A stretch of 64,000 bases of DNA from Ferrimonas aestuarii (GTDB taxonomy: Bacteria > Pseudomonadota > Gammaproteobacteria > Enterobacterales > Shewanellaceae). The notes under the pieces are model-generated. The model saw nothing but the letters and a program-made list of their open reading frames with translations, made no database searches and was not told the DNA's origin. Below, one piece after another: positions 57,033 to 64,000 of this stretch. The position numbers and the translations under genes were made by a program. The number at the start of each line of letters is the position of its first letter. Position 1 is the stretch's first letter. The DNA lies in NCBI RefSeq assembly GCF_005116665.1, contig NZ_SWCJ01000004.1, positions 186,001 through 250,000 on the forward strand, in the 5' to 3' direction.

Positions 57033-57926
57033 ATGGCCAACCAAGATTTTCGGCAAGGGGTGCTTTACGCCATTGCGGCCTACTGTATGTGGGGCGTGGC
57101 TCCTGTTTATTTTAAATTCCTCGATTCGGTTCCTCCCACCGAAATCCTAATGCACCGAGTGATCTGGTCTTTCATTCTGGTAACAATCCTAGTGGTGGTT
57201 AGCGGCCAAATTGCGTCAGTAAAGCAGATATTTAGGCAGCCCAAACAACTGCTGATATTAACCGTCACCGCCACCTTAGTCGGCTGCAACTGGTTACTCT
57301 TCATCTGGGCCATCAGTGCAGATCGCCTCGTTGACGCCAGCTTAGGTTATTTTATTAACCCACTGCTTAACGTAGCGTTAGGGATGCTGTTTCTAGGAGA
57401 GCGCCTGTCTAAGCTGCAATTAACCGCCGTTGGCATCGCCGCCTTGGGGGTTTTAGTGGAGCTGATTCAGTTCGGCTCGATCCCCTGGATTTCTCTGGCG
57501 CTGGCAGGCAGCTTTGGTCTGTATGGCCTAATGAGAAAGAAGGTCGGCTTACAGGCAGTGACCGGATTGTTTGTTGAAACCGCGCTGATGCTCCCAATCG
57601 CTCTGCTCTACTGGTGGTCACTGGATACGCCTACGGCGAACTTGGCCAACAACAGCGGCAACCTTAACCTACTGCTGTTCAGTGCTGGGGTGATCACCAC
57701 CCTGCCCCTGCTCTCCTTTGCCGCAGCCGCAGTGCGTATTCCTTACTATCTGCTAGGGCTGATTCAGTACATCGGCCCAAGTCTGATGCTGATTCTGGCG
57801 ATCACGGTATACGGTGAGACCATGGACGCGGCGACCTTAACCACGTTCGGCTTTATCTGGCTGGCATTGCTGATCTTTACTGGAGACACGTGGCAGCGAC
57901 GTCGTCGCAATAAACGCGATGCCTGA
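57033..57926 (+). CDS. rarD: RarD/DMT-family transporter
   Basis: EamA-type membrane protein of 297 residues from ATG 57033 (MANQDFRQGVLYAIAAYCMWGVAPVYFKFL, aligning with E. coli RarD); a longer start lacks similarity. About 10 hydrophobic segments. RarD is linked to chloramphenicol sensitivity; its substrate is unknown. Same strand and order as in E. coli after yigI. Confidence 0.92.
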   Translation: MANQDFRQGVLYAIAAYCMWGVAPVYFKFLDSVPPTEILMHRVIWSFILVTILVVVSGQIASVKQIFRQPKQLLILTVTATLVGCNWLLFIWAISADRLVDASLGYFINPLLNVALGMLFLGERLSKLQLTAVGIAALGVLVELIQFGSIPWISLALAGSFGLYGLMRKKVGLQAVTGLFVETALMLPIALLYWWSLDTPTANLANNSGNLNLLLFSAGVITTLPLLSFAAAAVRIPYYLLGLIQYIGPSLMLILAITVYGETMDAATLTTFGFIWLALLIFTGDTWQRRRRNKRDA

Positions 57927-57937
57927 ACCGTCACAAA

Positions 57938-57961
57938 AAAAGCCGCACAGTGTGCGGCTTT
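57938..57961. terminator. bidirectional terminator rarD/hemY
   Basis: GCCGCAC, AGT, GTGCGGC (57942-57958) with A- and T-tracts, between convergent genes. Confidence 0.88.
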
Positions 57962-57975
57962 TCTATTTCCACTCC

Positions 57976-59145
57976 CTAACTCAAACTGGGATCGAGTAGG
58001 TGACGGTAGCTATCCAAAGCTCCATGCTGCTCACCAAGCTGTTCTTGAAGTTCCGCCAGCTGAGAGTAGCGATACTTGGTCGGGGCAAGATCAATGGCCT
58101 TACGCTGCCAACGCTTGGCTTCTCGGTATTGACGGCTTTGACGACTTAAGTTGGCATAGCAATCAAACAGATCCGCATCTTCCACATTGGAATACTGACG
58201 CTTCAATACCTGAATCAAGCTTTCGGATGCGTCTTCGCTGCACAGTGGCAGCAGCGCCAACAATTGCGGCTGCGGCTGTTTCTTATCGAGCTGCTCCATC
58301 AACAGCTTGCGCGCTTCCGTTGGCTGCCGGAATCGAATCAGGCCATTCACATAGCTCAGCACCAGTTGATCCTGTTTCTTAAGCTTCTTCGGCAAACTGG
58401 CCCAGCGCTGCTGCAGTGGTTCCAGATCGGTGCAGGCATTCAATGCCCCAGACTCAATATCCACCGGCAATTGAGCGGCTTCGGTTTCACTCAGCAGCTT
58501 GTGCTTCACCAACGCCGGAGCGATGCGAGCAATGGCGTCCCAATCATTCTGCTTCTGGTACAGCTCATGAGCCAATTTCAGCACCGTAGGGCGGCTACGA
58601 AGCGATGCTGATAACCCCTCTAATGACTGCCGAGCACTGGCGAACTCTCCGTCTTGAATTCGATAACGGATGCGAGCAATGCTGACGGCGGCTTCGCTGT
58701 TATCAAATTCCGCAGCTTTATCCAGTAGCGCTTCGGCCTGTTCACGGTCCCCTTGGTGGTGGGCGGCGCGAGCGGCGGCAAGGAAATTCACCAGTGGCAG
58801 TTCACCGGCGCCGGCTCCTTTTGACATCGCTTTCTGCGCAAGTGACCAATCTTCTTCCGCCAACGCCAACGCCCCCTGCAGGGTAAATCGACGGGATGAA
58901 CGTTGACGCCAACGGCTGGGCAGGCGCCAGGTGAATCCTGCGGTTTTCGCGATTTTCAGTAGCAGCCACTCCAACAGCTGCAGCAAGGCAAACGCCAGCA
59001 GCAACATCAGAACCGAGGCGATCACCGTGGTTTCAATGGTGTAATCGCCCACCGCAATCAAGACGTAGCCTTTGTTTTCTACCAATTTCGGACCAACAAA
59101 AGCACCAGCGAGGATGATCAAGGTGTAGATCAGCAGCCGAATCAT
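57976..59145 (-). CDS. hemY: HemY-like TPR membrane protein
   Basis: Protein of 389 residues (E. coli 398). Two N-terminal membrane segments (LLIYTLIILAGAFVGPKL and VIASVLMLLLAFALLQLLEWLLL) precede a TPR-rich cytoplasmic part. E. coli HemY is an inner-membrane protein of the hemCDXY operon with no proven enzyme activity. It follows hemX with a one-base overlap. Confidence 0.92.
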   Translation of the reverse strand: MIRLLIYTLIILAGAFVGPKLVENKGYVLIAVGDYTIETTVIASVLMLLLAFALLQLLEWLLLKIAKTAGFTWRLPSRWRQRSSRRFTLQGALALAEEDWSLAQKAMSKGAGAGELPLVNFLAAARAAHHQGDREQAEALLDKAAEFDNSEAAVSIARIRYRIQDGEFASARQSLEGLSASLRSRPTVLKLAHELYQKQNDWDAIARIAPALVKHKLLSETEAAQLPVDIESGALNACTDLEPLQQRWASLPKKLKKQDQLVLSYVNGLIRFRQPTEARKLLMEQLDKKQPQPQLLALLPLCSEDASESLIQVLKRQYSNVEDADLFDCYANLSRQSRQYREAKRWQRKAIDLAPTKYRYSQLAELQEQLGEQHGALDSYRHLLDPSLS

Positions 59146-60452
59146 TAGCGACTCTCCCTAACCGTGCCCAATCGCTCAGCCACTAGCCGCTCCAACAGCG
59201 GTTGGCTCGCCAGTTCAATCGGAAGTTTGGAGACAAACTCCACTTTGCGCAGCGCTTCCAAGTTGGACAGCGCACTGTCCACGGCGGCGTCATCGCGCTT
59301 GAAGTAGGTATCAATCCATCCTGATGCGGTGCCCAGTGCCTTTTGATAAGCGTCGGTATGGCCGTGATACAACGCCAGTTGCGCCTGCATCAGCTTGCCG
59401 CGAAGGTGCTCTCGCAGGTACCACTCCTGCTCAGGGGCCAGCAGCGGCTGTAACTCACCCTGACGACGACGCACAGTAATGAAGTCGTCCATCATGGCTT
59501 TCCAGTTGCGGGCTAGGTTGGCTTTCCAGTCGTCAACGGACTCGCTCGGCGTGTCGACCACTTCAGTCTCGGCGGCGTCGGGTAGCTCAACTCGATTCAA
59601 TGGCAGAGTTTCCACGGCGGCAATCATCGATTCGATCTTCAATGCCACCCCGGCCAGATCTTGTCGCGGCAGCCCTTCTAGAGTAGCGATGTCTTTGGCC
59701 AATGCGGCACGAATCGGTAATTGAGCGCCGTCTTTCACCAGAGACAAGCTACGATCGGCATCTTTCAGTAGGGCAATGGCGGTTTGCTGATCCTGTTCAA
59801 GCCACAATTTGCGACCGGCCATCTGCACCAGATAATCCGCTTCCGCAATCAGCCAATCTTGGGGACGTAAATTGCGAGCTTTCTCTAGTGTCGCCTCCAC
59901 TTTTGACAGTGAAGCACCAAGGGTTTCAATTCGTTGCGCCGCAGCTTGGTTCTGCCGCTGGACGTCTAGCAGTTGCGCTTCCAGCGAAAGGCGCAGATCT
60001 CGCTGCGCAGTTTCAAGGGCGGTCACACTGGCAGCCAGTTCATTAGACTGCAACTGATGCTGTTGACGCTGCTGCCACTGCCAGTAACTAAAGCCACCGG
60101 CACCCGCACCAATGACTAACGCCAATAGGGCTACCAGCAAAGCGGGGCCCTGACCTTTGGGTTTGGCAGGGGCAGGCTCAGCATGAATCTGTTCCGAGGC
60201 CGACGGTGGCGTTGGGATATCTTTGCTTGGGGACTCCGCCGGTTGCGAAGCCTCCTTAACGGGCTTGGTTTCAAGATCAACGTCAGACTGCGACGCGTCA
60301 TCAGCCTCAGCTTGATTAGATTTGGTTGGAGCCGTTGGCACGGCTGCACTGGAGTCCACCGACTCGTCTTTAGAGACCTCTTCGGTCTGCGGAGTCTCTA
60401 GCGGCTCTTTTTCGGTGCTGGGAGAGTTGGAATGTTCCGGCTTTTTATCCAT
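59145..60452 (-). CDS. hemX: HemX-like membrane protein
   Basis: From MDKKPEHSN the protein has 435 residues; an upstream in-frame start would lie inside hemD. An acidic, Pro/Ser/Lys-rich N-terminus, one membrane segment (LLVALLALVIGAGAGGFSYW, about 110-130) and a long periplasmic helical domain. In E. coli HemX was once called uroporphyrinogen III methyltransferase, but no catalytic motif of that family is visible. Three bases separate it from hemD. Confidence 0.9.
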   Translation of the reverse strand: MDKKPEHSNSPSTEKEPLETPQTEEVSKDESVDSSAAVPTAPTKSNQAEADDASQSDVDLETKPVKEASQPAESPSKDIPTPPSASEQIHAEPAPAKPKGQGPALLVALLALVIGAGAGGFSYWQWQQRQQHQLQSNELAASVTALETAQRDLRLSLEAQLLDVQRQNQAAAQRIETLGASLSKVEATLEKARNLRPQDWLIAEADYLVQMAGRKLWLEQDQQTAIALLKDADRSLSLVKDGAQLPIRAALAKDIATLEGLPRQDLAGVALKIESMIAAVETLPLNRVELPDAAETEVVDTPSESVDDWKANLARNWKAMMDDFITVRRRQGELQPLLAPEQEWYLREHLRGKLMQAQLALYHGHTDAYQKALGTASGWIDTYFKRDDAAVDSALSNLEALRKVEFVSKLPIELASQPLLERLVAERLGTVRESR

Positions 60453-60454
60453 TA

Positions 60455-61177
60455 CTAGCGTGTCTTCCAGTTGGCTATCGATTCGACAATAGCGTCGTCT
60501 CCCGCTCCTCCTGTTATAAGTATGTGCTGACAACCAAGGGTATGTGCCGCATCGGCAACCCGCTCTACCGGGACTAACCACAACTGCTGACGTAGCCAAG
60601 GGGTGGCGGACTCGGGAAGGGTGCTAAACAGGTTCTGCAAGATCTCAACGCTGGTTGCCAGTATGGCGTTTACGCCGCTTCGTTGCCAGCTTTGAAGTGC
60701 ATCAATTGCATTAAAATTAGGAACCTGACGTCGATAAACCTGCCAATAATCCACCTGACAACCTATCTGTGACAACCGCTGAGCCATCTCCTCACGACCA
60801 CCATTGCCTCGAACAATGGCGATGCGTTTGCCCGCCAAGGTCTGCATGATCGGCAGTTGCCACAAGCCCTCGGTGGTCTCATCGTGTTTTGGCGGCGTGA
60901 TCGGCTCAAGACCAAACTGGCGCAAAGCATTGGCGGTGGCGGCGCCGATGGCCAGATATTGAATCTCGGGCCATTGCGGCAGATGCACGCTAGCATGCTC
61001 CACCGCATTTACGGACACAAAAAAAGCCGCATCAGCCTGATAAAGCGGGCTGACTCCCGGTTCAGGTTCTGCGGCAATTTCCATCATAGGGCAACAGCTC
61101 ACCTGATGCCCCAGATCAACAAGGCGCTGGCTCAGCGCCTCATTACGACCCGCAGGACGGGTCAGTAGAATGTGCAT
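60455..61177 (-). CDS. hemD: uroporphyrinogen-III synthase
   Basis: Two-domain protein of 240 residues (E. coli 246) that closes hydroxymethylbilane to uroporphyrinogen [22 protein letters not shown] starts it and ILATSVEILQNL lies in the second lobe; the family diverges strongly, so neighbours carry the assignment. Its ATG overlaps the hemC stop by one base. Confidence 0.93.
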   Translation of the reverse strand: MHILLTRPAGRNEALSQRLVDLGHQVSCCPMMEIAAEPEPGVSPLYQADAAFFVSVNAVEHASVHLPQWPEIQYLAIGAATANALRQFGLEPITPPKHDETTEGLWQLPIMQTLAGKRIAIVRGNGGREEMAQRLSQIGCQVDYWQVYRRQVPNFNAIDALQSWQRSGVNAILATSVEILQNLFSTLPESATPWLRQQLWLVPVERVADAAHTLGCQHILITGGAGDDAIVESIANWKTR

Positions 61178-62109
61178 TAGGCGTCCCCATACACCTCTTT
61201 CAAAATGGCACCGGCACCGGCTTGCAGCAACAGCTCAGCCAGCTCAATGCCCAGCTTTTCTGCGTTGTCTTTATGACCACGCACTTCATTGCGCAGCAAG
61301 ATGCTGCCATCTGGCTTACCCACCAGACCACGCAGCCACAGCTCGTCACCTTCCAGTTCAGCGTATGCTCCGATAGGCACCTGACAGCCGCCCTCTAAGT
61401 GGGTGTTCATCGCACGCTCGGCGATAACGCGAGCACGGGTTTCCTTATGCTCCAGCACAGACAGCAGCTCCAGCAGTTCGGCGTCATCCAAACGGGCTTC
61501 GATGCCGACCGCACCCTGACCGTTTGCTGGCAGAGACTGTTCACTTTCGATGAAACTGGTGATGCGGTGATCAAACTCTAGGCGCTTCAGGCCAGCCGCC
61601 GCCAGGATAATGGCATCGTATTCGCCTTCATCCAGCTTGCGCAGACGAGTATTCACGTTACCGCGCAGGTCACGAATCTGCAGATCCGGACGCAGCTCGC
61701 GCAGCTGACACTGACGGCGCAGGCTTGAGGTGCCTACAATGGCGCCCTGAGGCAGCTCTTCCAGAGTCTTGTAGTTGTTTGACACGAACGCATCGCGAGG
61801 GTCTTCACGCTCGCAGATGGTGGTCAACCCTAAGCCCTCAGGGAACTCAACTGGCACGTCTTTCATGGAGTGAACCGCGATGTCAGCACGACCTTCCAGC
61901 ATGGCCACTTCCAGCTCTTTTACGAACAGGCCTTTACCGCCCACTTTCGCCAGAGGGGTATCCAGAATGATGTCACCCTTGGTGGACATTGGCAGCAAAA
62001 TCACTTCCAAACCAGGGTGAGCTTTTTCCAGTTCCGCCTTTACGAACTCAGCCTGCCACATTGCCAGCGGGCTTTTGCGAGTGGCAATTCGAATCTCTTT
62101 GCGTGCCAT
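61177..62109 (-). CDS. hemC: porphobilinogen deaminase
   Basis: Joins four porphobilinogens into hydroxymethylbilane. Its 310 residues match E. coli (313); [15 protein letters not shown] at the start, and [10 protein letters not shown] near 240 contains the Cys that carries the dipyrromethane cofactor. First gene of hemCDXY, divergent from cyaA as in E. coli. Confidence 0.98.
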   Translation of the reverse strand: MARKEIRIATRKSPLAMWQAEFVKAELEKAHPGLEVILLPMSTKGDIILDTPLAKVGGKGLFVKELEVAMLEGRADIAVHSMKDVPVEFPEGLGLTTICEREDPRDAFVSNNYKTLEELPQGAIVGTSSLRRQCQLRELRPDLQIRDLRGNVNTRLRKLDEGEYDAIILAAAGLKRLEFDHRITSFIESEQSLPANGQGAVGIEARLDDAELLELLSVLEHKETRARVIAERAMNTHLEGGCQVPIGAYAELEGDELWLRGLVGKPDGSILLRNEVRGHKDNAEKLGIELAELLLQAGAGAILKEVYGDA

Positions 62110-62287
62110 ACGTCTCAGTATCCTTTGTTGTCAGTGGCGCTCTGCGCCAATACCTAGAATTGAATCTGGCGCTCATGTTGCCAGCATTTTGTTATCCATT
62201 AAAGCAAGCAATAGCCGTGAGTGATGTTTTGTGAATCAAATTTCCGAAAAATAGATCTTTTTCACGATTTCTCTTTATTAGCCACAA

Positions 62288-62307
62288 AATGTTATGCTGA
62301 TCACACT
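62288..62307. promoter_or_regulatory. CRP site in the cyaA/hemC promoter region
   Basis: TGTTA (62290-62294), TGCTGA, TCACA (62301-62305) matches CRP TGTGA-N6-TCACA with one mismatch. In E. coli, cyaA is repressed by CRP at an equivalent place. Confidence 0.6.
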
Positions 62308-62330
62308 TTTTGCTGTTTCGTGAGCTACGA

Positions 62331-64000
62331 TTGCCCTCAGTTCGTGCCGATATCGCCCTCAGTGAGGCGCTCAACCAACATCGACTTTCCCAGTTCCATC
62401 AAGGGTTAAGTCCGCATCAACAGCACCTATTGCAACAGTGTTTAGCCTGCTTAGATGGCCATAATTATCTGCAGGAGTTGGGTTGTCCCAGCGCGCCTCA
62501 AGGTTTTCACAACGACCTCAGCACCGATGAGGCCGAGCTCATTGGTGCCTACGCCATGGGCAGCAGCGGCAATTTGGGCCAAACCCCAGAGTCCGATGTG
62601 GACATCTGGGTGGTACACCATGGCGAACTTAACCAAGATCAACGCAACCAATTGCAGCGTCGGCTTAAGTGGTTGGCCAATTGGCTAAACGAAAATGGAC
62701 TGGAAGCCAGTCTGTTTGCCATCGATCCAAACCAATTTGGCCGCCCAACAGAGGCGAGCCTCGATCGGGATCACAGTGGCAGTGCCCAGCATTGGTTGCT
62801 GCTAGAGGAGTTCTACCGAACCCACATTCGCCTTATGGGCAAACCCATCGCGTGGTGGCCCGGCGCGCCAAAACACCGACACGAACTGCTTAATCTCGGC
62901 GACATTCAGCACCTACCAGCCAGTGAATACTTTGGTGCGGGACTGTGGCAACTGTTTAAAGGGGTGGACCGTCCCCACAAATCGGTTCTGAAAGTGTTGT
63001 TGCTGGAAGCCTACGTGGCGGATTACCCGGATCAGCGCATTCTTCGGGACCAACTCTGGTTCCAGATGAAATCTGGCAAGCCGTTCTCAGAGCTCGATCC
63101 CTATTTGATGCTGTACCTCAGAATCGAGGACTACCTAAAGCGCCAGCACTCTCCATCACGGCTGTCTCTGGTGCAGCGCTGCTTCTACCTCAAATGCGCC
63201 CCCAAGCTGACCTCAGCGCAGCAAGATGGCTGGAAACAGCAAACCATGAGACAACTGGTTGAATGTTGGCAATGGACACCACTGTTGTTGGAATCTTTAG
63301 ATCAGGCGCAGCATTGGCATGCCGGACAGGTGCACTGGTTCCATCATCAACTCAGTGAAATGATGCTCACCAGCTACCAACGTTTGGCCAACTTCGCCAA
63401 TCAGCAACGATTGCCGCGAAAGTTAAAAATTCAGGATCTGAGTCTGCTGACCCGCAAGCTATACACCGAGTATGAAACTCACACCAATAAGCTGATGCCG
63501 CTTAATCCGCTGTGGAGCAGTAAACTTCAAGAGCCCGACCTCACCTTGGTCCAGGTAGAGAGTCGACATGGCGCCAGCGATCTTTGGTACCTCTATCGTC
63601 AACCCGCCGATAAACGGCTGCTGTTTGGTGAAAGCCCGCTGTTTCATCACCAAAGCCGGTTGGCTTGTGTCGCTTGGGCGGCGCAAAACCACATTATCGA
63701 TCGCCACACCCGAATCCACTGTTTCACTCAAGGGCAGGGCCACTTCAGCAAGCGCTTGACCGAACTGGGGCACACCTTGGCATCTAGGCTCAGCAATCAG
63801 GAATCGCCAAACCTGTCGCAACTGCAACAGCCATGGCACTTCAACCAGCTCACTCTGGTGGTGAATCTTGAGCAGGATGGTACAGAGGGCTGGAATGGCT
63901 CCGAAGGGCTGCTGGATATGCAGCCCGATAGAGTGCTCTCCAGTGGTCGCCCTGGGCGCTTTTTGTTGGGCTCTCTGGAACTGTTAACCCGAAACAGTTG
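62331..64000 (+). CDS. cyaA: class I adenylate cyclase (partial, C-terminus off window)
   Basis: Makes cAMP for CRP. The visible 556 codons contain the N-terminal catalytic domain: GSSGNLGQTPESDVDIWVVH (the nucleotidyltransferase GS...DxDxW motif), HWLLLEEFYRTHIRL, YFGAGLWQLFKGVDRPHKS and, further on, DLSLLTRKLY. TTG is chosen as start (E. coli cyaA also uses TTG). Another in-frame TTG at 62310 is possible; neither has a good ribosome site. Divergent from hemC, as in E. coli. The regulatory C-terminus is outside. Confidence 0.96.
   Translation, partial: MPSVRADIALSEALNQHRLSQFHQGLSPHQQHLLQQCLACLDGHNYLQELGCPSAPQGFHNDLSTDEAELIGAYAMGSSGNLGQTPESDVDIWVVHHGELNQDQRNQLQRRLKWLANWLNENGLEASLFAIDPNQFGRPTEASLDRDHSGSAQHWLLLEEFYRTHIRLMGKPIAWWPGAPKHRHELLNLGDIQHLPASEYFGAGLWQLFKGVDRPHKSVLKVLLLEAYVADYPDQRILRDQLWFQMKSGKPFSELDPYLMLYLRIEDYLKRQHSPSRLSLVQRCFYLKCAPKLTSAQQDGWKQQTMRQLVECWQWTPLLLESLDQAQHWHAGQVHWFHHQLSEMMLTSYQRLANFANQQRLPRKLKIQDLSLLTRKLYTEYETHTNKLMPLNPLWSSKLQEPDLTLVQVESRHGASDLWYLYRQPADKRLLFGESPLFHHQSRLACVAWAAQNHIIDRHTRIHCFTQGQGHFSKRLTELGHTLASRLSNQESPNLSQLQQPWHFNQLTLVVNLEQDGTEGWNGSEGLLDMQPDRVLSSGRPGRFLLGSLELLTRNS

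Overview
This is a chromosomal window of about 53% GC (estimated by eye) from a gammaproteobacterium. The gene content points to the Alteromonadales, close to Shewanella or Ferrimonas: DUF2956, DUF3630, ZapB, nfeD/qmcA, CRP-type operators and short palindrome-ended repeats. The genus cannot be fixed from sequence alone. Many genes match the E. coli 85-87 minute region (rhlB-trxA-rho, ubiD-fre, yigB-uvrD, srkA-dsbA, recQ-yigI-rarD, hemCDXY/cyaA), but the blocks are rearranged.

Layout. 1-10.1 kb: RNA metabolism (rhlB, trxA, rho), an nfeD/SPFH membrane pair, ubiquinone genes (ubiD, ubiA), flavin reductase fre behind a near-perfect CRP site, a chemoreceptor and a YbaK-type editing protein whose ribosome binding site lies inside a perfect hairpin. 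10.2-13.2 kb: uvrD with a LexA box, and yigB. 13.4-16.9 kb: a tightly coupled five-gene operon joining an ECF-type vitamin/cofactor transporter (double ATPase, T, S) to a TiaS-like protein and a small Cys/His protein; its function is unknown. 17.0-24.8 kb: DUF2956, zapB, a possible small RNA, dsbA, srkA, DUF3630, selO, a DsrE protein, ygbA and an S9 peptidase. 24.8-31.5 kb: an AT-richer accessory stretch (orphan membrane protein, RaSEA/Elp3-like radical SAM enzyme, GNAT, LuxR-type regulator, serine protease lipoprotein with a secreted partner). 31.5-34.2 kb: an IS481-type integrase without visible ends, and a DASS anion transporter.

34.5-41.3 kb is a phosphate/polyphosphate block: two cytoplasmic CYTH/triphosphate-tunnel proteins, a membrane protein, an OprP-type porin, an exported CYTH-like protein, a DUF47 (PhoU-like) protein and a PiT phosphate transporter. 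Gene order suggests uptake of phosphate or short polyphosphate through the outer membrane, cleavage in the periplasm, and entry by PiT. 41.5-47 kb: a GGCT-fold protein, a CPA1 antiporter, argO/argP and a FadL-type porin. 47.3-52.3 kb: leuABCD behind a classical attenuator with leader peptide leuL. 52.4-58 kb: a TPR/degenerate-GGDEF membrane protein, recQ, a MITE, a thioesterase and rarD. 58-64 kb: hemCDXY diverging from cyaA, which runs off the end.

The best candidates for undescribed biology are the ECF/TiaS-like operon and the multi-CYTH phosphate block. RNA-level or operator signals read directly from the sequence are the masked Shine-Dalgarno of the ybaK-like gene, the leu attenuator, CRP/FNR-type palindromes, the LexA box and an orphan transcript ending in a strong terminator.
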